A DNA stretch of 64,000 nt. Source: JAHEDH01 sp963753285. GTDB lineage: Bacteria > Actinomycetota > Acidimicrobiia > Spongiisociales > ZC4RG35. Numbering within the stretch: the first letter of the stretch is position 1; the number at the start of each line of letters is the position of its first letter. Below the pieces are notes generated by a model. It saw nothing but the letters and a program-made list of their open reading frames with translations, had not been told where the DNA came from and searched no databases. The DNA is taken from contig CAVWBT010000011.1 in NCBI GenBank assembly GCA_963753285.1, positions 137,798-201,797 of the forward strand, given 5' to 3'. The position numbers were made by a program, and so were the translations under genes. Positions 60,014-64,000 of this stretch are shown in pieces.

Positions 60014-60063
60014 CTCTCCCCATGATGGAGAGGGAGAGCTGGCGGTCGAGCTTCGGCCGCCAG
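60014..60063. terminator. Two hairpins between convergent PPK2 and the glycosidase pseudogene
   Basis: A 6-bp stem CTCTCC/GGAGAG (60014-60032) is followed by an 11-bp stem with one G-T pair, from CTGGCGGTCGA to TCGGCCGCCAG, loop GCT (60039-60063). They can serve transcripts from both sides. Confidence 0.55.
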
Positions 60064-60098
60064 ACTCGTGTTGTCACCAGTCCCTACGATCGTGGCGG

Positions 60099-61301
60099 TC
60101 AGCCCTTGACCATGGACCAGGCGTAGAGGAAGGTTCCTGCGTTCCATGTCTGGTGGGCGGCACCGTCCGGGCCATCCGGCCCGATCCACTCCGAGAAGCG
60201 CCAGTCGTCAAGCGCGTTCGCAGCGAGCGAGCCGTTCGAGGATCCGGAGCGCTGCGTCCGCCCCGGCGTGTTTCGCTGCGGCCGCAGCATGGAATCCGCC
60301 GACGTATGGCCACGCCGCACCGTTGTGATAGCGACCCGGGGGAGTTCGACCAGCGCGGATCGATCACTGCGTCGACGGCGTCGATCAGCATGCCGGCGGG
60401 ATCTCCGAGAGAGATCGGCTCAGTGAACGTCCGGGTGGGCCACGGCACCGACGACGCTTCGAGCGCACCGAGCACCACCGACGCCTTCGGAGTCGTCGGC
60501 CACGCCGGCGACCATCGCCAGGCAGTTGGCGAGAACGTCGACGACGTCGACGAACGCGGCATGAACGATGTGGGAGACGTAGTGGGTTCGCTCCGATGCA
60601 GCCAGTCGTTCGTATTCGGCGGCCAAGGCTGTGTGGGCGAATCCGGACGGATAGAGATCGTGCAACAGATCGGGCGGGATCAGGCCAGAACCAGGCGTCG
60701 ATCAGGCTCGTCGATGTCGGGGACCGGCGTTTCGAGCGGTTCACCGAGCGCAGCAGCGATCGATACTGCGGAGTCGATCGCCCAGCCGTACAACACGTTC
60801 ACGTGCAGCGTCCGTCCCGACCTCGTCAAGGCTGCGTCCATCCAGTCGGTCGACGGTGCCACCGAGATCAACCCGGACCCGGTGACGTCTTGGTACGTCA
60901 GCCACTCGATCGCTCGTGCGATCGACTGCCACCAACCCCGAATTCGGGACAGGTCCCCGGTCGCCTCGAGGTAGTGGCCGGCCACGATCGGGCAGCCAGG
61001 CAGTGGCATCGACCATGCCGCTCTCACCGAAGTCCCATGTGTCTTCTTCGGGGTTCACGAGCGCGGGAATCTGACTCCGGCTGCTCGCCCTTGAAGTGAG
61101 CGTGTCGATGGTGGCTGCCGCAGTCTCCGTCAATGCAGGCTCTCCGCTCGCCAGGGCGCCGAGAGAGCTGATCAGTCCGTCTCGAGCCCAGATCATCGAG
61201 TAGTGGTCGAAGGCGGGGGAGGCCACGAACCCGTGCTCCGTCGATGCGCCTCGCAGAAGATCCATCGACCGCTCGGCCGCTTCCTCGATCAGTCCCGCCA
61301 T
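60099..61301 (-). pseudogene. Six-hairpin glycosidase (glycogen-debranching/GH100-like), broken by about six frameshifts
   Basis: Frame-corrected, this reads as an alpha/alpha-barrel glycosidase: FDHYSMIWARDGLISSLGAL, then ISVAPSTDWMDAALTRSG, LIDAWFWPD, LYPSGFAHTALAAEYERLA, RYHNGAAWPYVGGFH and WNAGTFLYAWSMVKG at the end. The pieces lie in successive frames, with switches near 61000, 60700, 60675, 60490, 60337 and 60215. Each switch is of the same class, one extra base (the last is a GCTC/CGCT tetranucleotide duplication). A good leaderless start is still present. Probably a dead gene, unless the region was misassembled. Confidence 0.8.
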
Positions 61302-61307
61302 GATCCG

Positions 61308-61313
61308 ATGGTA
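61308..61313 (-). promoter_or_regulatory. Leaderless -10 box TACCAT of the glycosidase pseudogene
   Basis: On the minus strand TACCAT ends six bases before ATG 61301, so the promoter looks intact although the gene is broken. Confidence 0.5.
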
Positions 61314-61359
61314 TTGGTCATGTGAGCGACCCTCGGTCCACACCGTCGGCTCATCGTCT

Positions 61360-61365
61360 TAGGCT
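61360..61365 (+). promoter_or_regulatory. Leaderless -10 box TAGGCT
   Basis: TAGGCT ends seven bases before ATG 61373; there is no Shine-Dalgarno. The same hexamer precedes the gene at 36922. Confidence 0.6.
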
Positions 61366-61372
61366 GCCGGCG

Positions 61373-62614
61373 ATGCAGGCCACCATCGAAGATCGCGTCC
61401 GGACCCGGCTCCGCTGGGTGCTCTTCGCTGCGGTCGGCGCGATGACCACCGCCTACATCGCTGCGTTGACGGTGACGACACTCGCAGCAAAGGCAATCAC
61501 CGGGTCAGAGCTGCTCGCGGGCGTCCCCGGTTCGCTCGCCGTGATCTCGACCGCCATCGGCACGTCGGTCCTCGGCCGGGTCGTCGTCGCTTCCGGGCGA
61601 AGGCGCTCGCTCATCGCGGGAGCGACCGCGGCGGTCTTCGGTGCCGCCGTCTGTGCCTATGCGGTGTACGTCGACCGGTTCGTGCTCCTCGTGGCGGGGA
61701 TGGCCGTTCTCGGGTTCGGCAACGCCGCCTCTCATCTCTCCCGCTACACCGCCGCCGATCTCGTCAGCCCCGAACGGAGGGGGAGTGCGCTGAGCCTCGT
61801 CGTCTGGGCCGGGACCATCGGTGCGGTCGTTGGTCCGCGACTCCTCGACCCAGCCGGCACCGTCGCCACCGGCCTCGGGGCGTCGGAGTACGCGGGTGGG
61901 TACCTGGCTGCGACCGTGTTCATGGGCCTGGCGCTCGGGCTGTTCTTCTTGGCACTGCGCCCCGACCCTTCCTCGCTCGCAGTCGTCGAGGACGACGCAT
62001 TCGAAAACTCCTCCGACGAACTCCGGCCGGTGGTGGCGCGAGACGTCTTCGGTCGGCGTCCCGTCCAGTTGGCGCTGGCCGCGATGGTGATCGGCCAGTT
62101 CGTGATGGTGCTGATCATGACGGCGACCCCGATCCACGTTCAGAACAACGGATTCGATCTCGCCCTCGTGGGGAGCATCATCTCGGCCCACACCCTCGGG
62201 ATGTTCGCATTCGCTCCACTGGTCGGCCGGGTCGTCGACCGCACCGGCCCGGTTGCGATGATCGGGGCGAGTGCGGTCGTGCTGGTCGGGTCTGCGCTGC
62301 TCGCTGCGAGCGCTCCTCCATCGGCGACCACGGCGTTGACGATCGCGCTCTTCCTGCTCGGAATCGGTTGGAACCTGGGATTCGTCTCCGGCAGCACGCT
62401 GCTCAGCGTCAGCATCGAACCTTCGATCAGGCCACTGATCCAGGGGAGGGTCGACTCGATGGTGTGGGGGGCGAGTGCGTTGGCCAGTGCCGGCGCCGGT
62501 GTGCTGCTCGCCGGGCCCGGCTTCACCTTCCTCAGCCTGCTCGGCGCCGGTCTGGTCGCCGGTCTGGTCGGGATGCTCGCCCGCCACCGGCTCATGCCAC
62601 TCCCGGCAACATGA
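61373..62614 (+). CDS. Major facilitator superfamily transporter
   Basis: A 413-residue protein with 12 predicted helices and an acidic central loop (LAVVEDDAFENSSDELRP). Loop 2-3 carries a weak MFS motif (LGRVVVASGRRRSLIAG) and the second half repeats it (LVGRVVDRTGPVAMIG). The substrate is unknown; drug or sugar efflux is possible. The leaderless box fixes the ATG at 61373. The next gene overlaps its stop (ATGA). Confidence 0.88.
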   Translation: MQATIEDRVRTRLRWVLFAAVGAMTTAYIAALTVTTLAAKAITGSELLAGVPGSLAVISTAIGTSVLGRVVVASGRRRSLIAGATAAVFGAAVCAYAVYVDRFVLLVAGMAVLGFGNAASHLSRYTAADLVSPERRGSALSLVVWAGTIGAVVGPRLLDPAGTVATGLGASEYAGGYLAATVFMGLALGLFFLALRPDPSSLAVVEDDAFENSSDELRPVVARDVFGRRPVQLALAAMVIGQFVMVLIMTATPIHVQNNGFDLALVGSIISAHTLGMFAFAPLVGRVVDRTGPVAMIGASAVVLVGSALLAASAPPSATTALTIALFLLGIGWNLGFVSGSTLLSVSIEPSIRPLIQGRVDSMVWGASALASAGAGVLLAGPGFTFLSLLGAGLVAGLVGMLARHRLMPLPAT

Positions 62615-63060
62615 TCGTCATCGGTGTCCGATCCCTGCTGTTGGTAGCGCTCATCGCGGCTTGCTCGTCAGCCGGCGAACCCGAGCCGTCGCCCGCTCCG
62701 GTCTTCGGAGCGGCGCCCGGCCCGTGCGGGGTGACCGTCTTGACCAACGACCCCGGTGACTCAGAGGCACTGCGCGCAGCCGTCGACTGTGCGCTCGCCC
62801 AAGTCGACGCTCGTAGCGCCTTCACATGGGATGTGCTCCTGCCAACAGTCGAAGGAGATCCCATCCTCCATCGATTCGCCGGTGACGGCGAGATGGTCAC
62901 GATCACCACGGACACGACGCGAGACGTCTTCGGCTCCCCATCCGTCGTCGTGCAGGAGTGCGAGACGATCGACGACACCGGATTCGTGCCGTTGGGCGTC
63001 GATTGCATCGATGCCGCCGGCGTTCCGTTCGTTCTGCCAGACGGGATCTGGCCGCCGTGA
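62611..63060 (+). CDS. Small predicted lipoprotein
   Basis: A 149-residue exported protein. The signal peptide SLLLVALIAACSS has its lipobox Cys near residue 18. The mature part has a Pro-rich start, four more cysteines (PCGVTVLT, VDCALAQ, QECETID, VDCIDAAG) likely in two disulfides, and looks beta-rich. No family recognised. ATG 62611 overlaps the MFS stop, and its stop overlaps the GTG of the DNA ligase, so the three are one operon. Confidence 0.75.
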   Translation: MIVIGVRSLLLVALIAACSSAGEPEPSPAPVFGAAPGPCGVTVLTNDPGDSEALRAAVDCALAQVDARSAFTWDVLLPTVEGDPILHRFAGDGEMVTITTDTTRDVFGSPSVVVQECETIDDTGFVPLGVDCIDAAGVPFVLPDGIWPP

Positions 63061-64000
63061 GCGCCATCGCCCCGATGATGGCGGTCTCGTTCGACGAGCC
63101 GTTCGACGATCCCGCATGGGGGTTCGAGCCGAAGTGGGACGGCGTCCGCGCCATCCTCGAGGTGGCGGATGGGCGCCTCCGGATGTGGTCACGCAACGGC
63201 AACGAGATCTCAACCGCCTACCCCGAGCTGGCTGGTCTCGCCTCATCATTGGCCGACGGCACGGTCATCGACGGTGAGGTCGTGGCCTTCCGGGACGGGC
63301 GACCGTCCTTCGAGCGCCTCCAGGCCCGTATGCACCTCAGGGACGCTCGGCGGGTCGCACAGGCGAGGGTCGAGAACCCGATCGTGTTCATGGTGTTCGA
63401 CATCCTCAACGACGCCGGTGAGGATCTCACCGGGCGACCACTGACCGAGCGCCGGGCTCGACTGGAACGGGTTCTCTCGACGAGCGAGCAGGTCCAGCTC
63501 TCGCCGTTGACGGTGGGCGCCGGCCGGGCGCTGTTCGAAGCGGCCAGCGCTCAGCGTCTGGAGGGGGTCGTCGCCAAGCGGCTCGACTCGGTCTACGTCC
63601 CGGGTCGGCGTCATCCGAGCTGGCGGAAGATCAAGGTGGTGCACGAGGTGGATGCCGTGATCGTCGGCTGGCGTCCCGGTTCGGGTGGGCGGACCAACGG
63701 CCTCGGCTCACTCGTGATCGCCCTCTACGACGGAGGCGCACTCAGATCGATCGGCTCGGTCGGGTCTGGATTCGATCAGCCGTCACTCGACGCCATGGAG
63801 GAGTTGCTCGCTCTCCTCGCAGCGGACGAAGCACCGCTGAGCGAGGAAGGCATCCCTGATGCCGGGTCGGTGCGGTGGGTGCGTCCCGAGTTGGTGGCGG
63901 TCGTCGAGTATCGAGAGGTCACTTCTTCGGGGCATCTGCGCGCCCCCGTCTTCAAAGGTATGCGGTCCGACAAACCGATTTCAGAATGCACCATCGACCA
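63057..64000 (+). CDS. ATP-dependent DNA ligase, N-terminal part (3' end outside window)
   Basis: The first 314 residues of an ATP-dependent ligase; the frame is still open at the window edge. The adenylation motif is FEPKWDGVRA (Lys26), followed by MWSRNGNEI, VIDGEVVAF, FMVFDILND, LEGVVAKRLDS and SWRKIKVV, then the OB-fold part (VDAVIVGWRPGSGG). The layout fits stand-alone LigC/LigB-like ligases that assist repair in actinobacteria rather than a LigD fusion, though the missing end could add domains. GTG 63057 overlaps the lipoprotein stop (GTGA). Confidence 0.92.
   Translation, partial: MSAIAPMMAVSFDEPFDDPAWGFEPKWDGVRAILEVADGRLRMWSRNGNEISTAYPELAGLASSLADGTVIDGEVVAFRDGRPSFERLQARMHLRDARRVAQARVENPIVFMVFDILNDAGEDLTGRPLTERRARLERVLSTSEQVQLSPLTVGAGRALFEAASAQRLEGVVAKRLDSVYVPGRRHPSWRKIKVVHEVDAVIVGWRPGSGGRTNGLGSLVIALYDGGALRSIGSVGSGFDQPSLDAMEELLALLAADEAPLSEEGIPDAGSVRWVRPELVAVVEYREVTSSGHLRAPVFKGMRSDKPISECTID

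Noticed and set aside
60153..60974. A 273-codon plus-strand frame across the glycosidase region
   Set aside because: The minus strand recovers glycosidase motifs once frameshifts are allowed, and the plus frame has no family features.

Overview
The window is strongly GC-rich and almost fully coding. It looks like chromosomal DNA of an actinobacterium, probably one outside the well-studied genera; class Acidimicrobiia is my best guess, by inference only. The main evidence is the block mfd, peptidyl-prolyl isomerase lipoprotein, mazG, eno, ftsB-like, DUF501, ppx (1-6.6 kb), which follows the actinobacterial (Mycobacterium-type) order. GTG and TTG starts, stop/start overlaps of the ATGA or GTGA kind, and many leaderless promoters agree with this. 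I see no prophage, insertion sequence, CRISPR array or rRNA, and one tRNA, Leu(UAA).

Layout. 1-6.6 kb: DNA repair and division/glycolysis block; eno carries a one-base frameshift. 6.6-13.6 kb: tRNA-Leu, ammonium transporter (minus), AceK-like isocitrate dehydrogenase kinase/phosphatase, then a MoxR/DUF58/DUF4129 operon. 13.7-21.8 kb: GNAT-acyl-CoA synthetase fusion, enoyl-CoA hydratase, small unknowns, leucyl aminopeptidase, fasciclin lipoprotein. 22.2-28.2 kb: cysteine desulfurase, mnmA, aldo/keto reductase, ligA, pyrophosphatase. 28.2-36.9 kb: a large DUF2339 membrane protein, the lysine/diaminopimelate operon dapC-dapD-dapE, a GH57-like remnant, a VIT-like membrane protein. 37-40.8 kb: gatCAB with a HAD phosphatase. 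40.8-45.2 kb: a tungstate-type (TupBCA) ABC transporter and pyruvate kinase. 45.2-54.4 kb: VanW protein, Fe-S RecB-like nuclease, epimerase, PD-(D/E)XK protein, two tandem dynamin-like GTPases and an MscS channel. 54.4-64 kb: lipid/diacylglycerol kinase, degenerate ADP-ribosylglycohydrolase, two MFS transporters, a zinc-type dehydrogenase lacking catalytic zinc ligands, PPK2, a multiply frameshifted glycosidase, and the start of an ATP-dependent DNA ligase that runs off the end.

Two genome-wide habits stand out. First, many genes have a TAnnnT box ending 6-8 bases before the start codon, the pattern of leaderless transcripts. Second, several gaps between genes are filled with degenerate sequence kept in a strict 7-base period. 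The heptamer differs from gap to gap (GTCATCT, GTTCCAC, GCGTGAG, TTTGCGA), and the arrays often abut the -10 box. These heptad-phased arrays are the most unusual structure in the window. Positions of start codons were chosen from Shine-Dalgarno spacing, the leaderless rule, or overlap with the previous stop, and are less certain than the stops.
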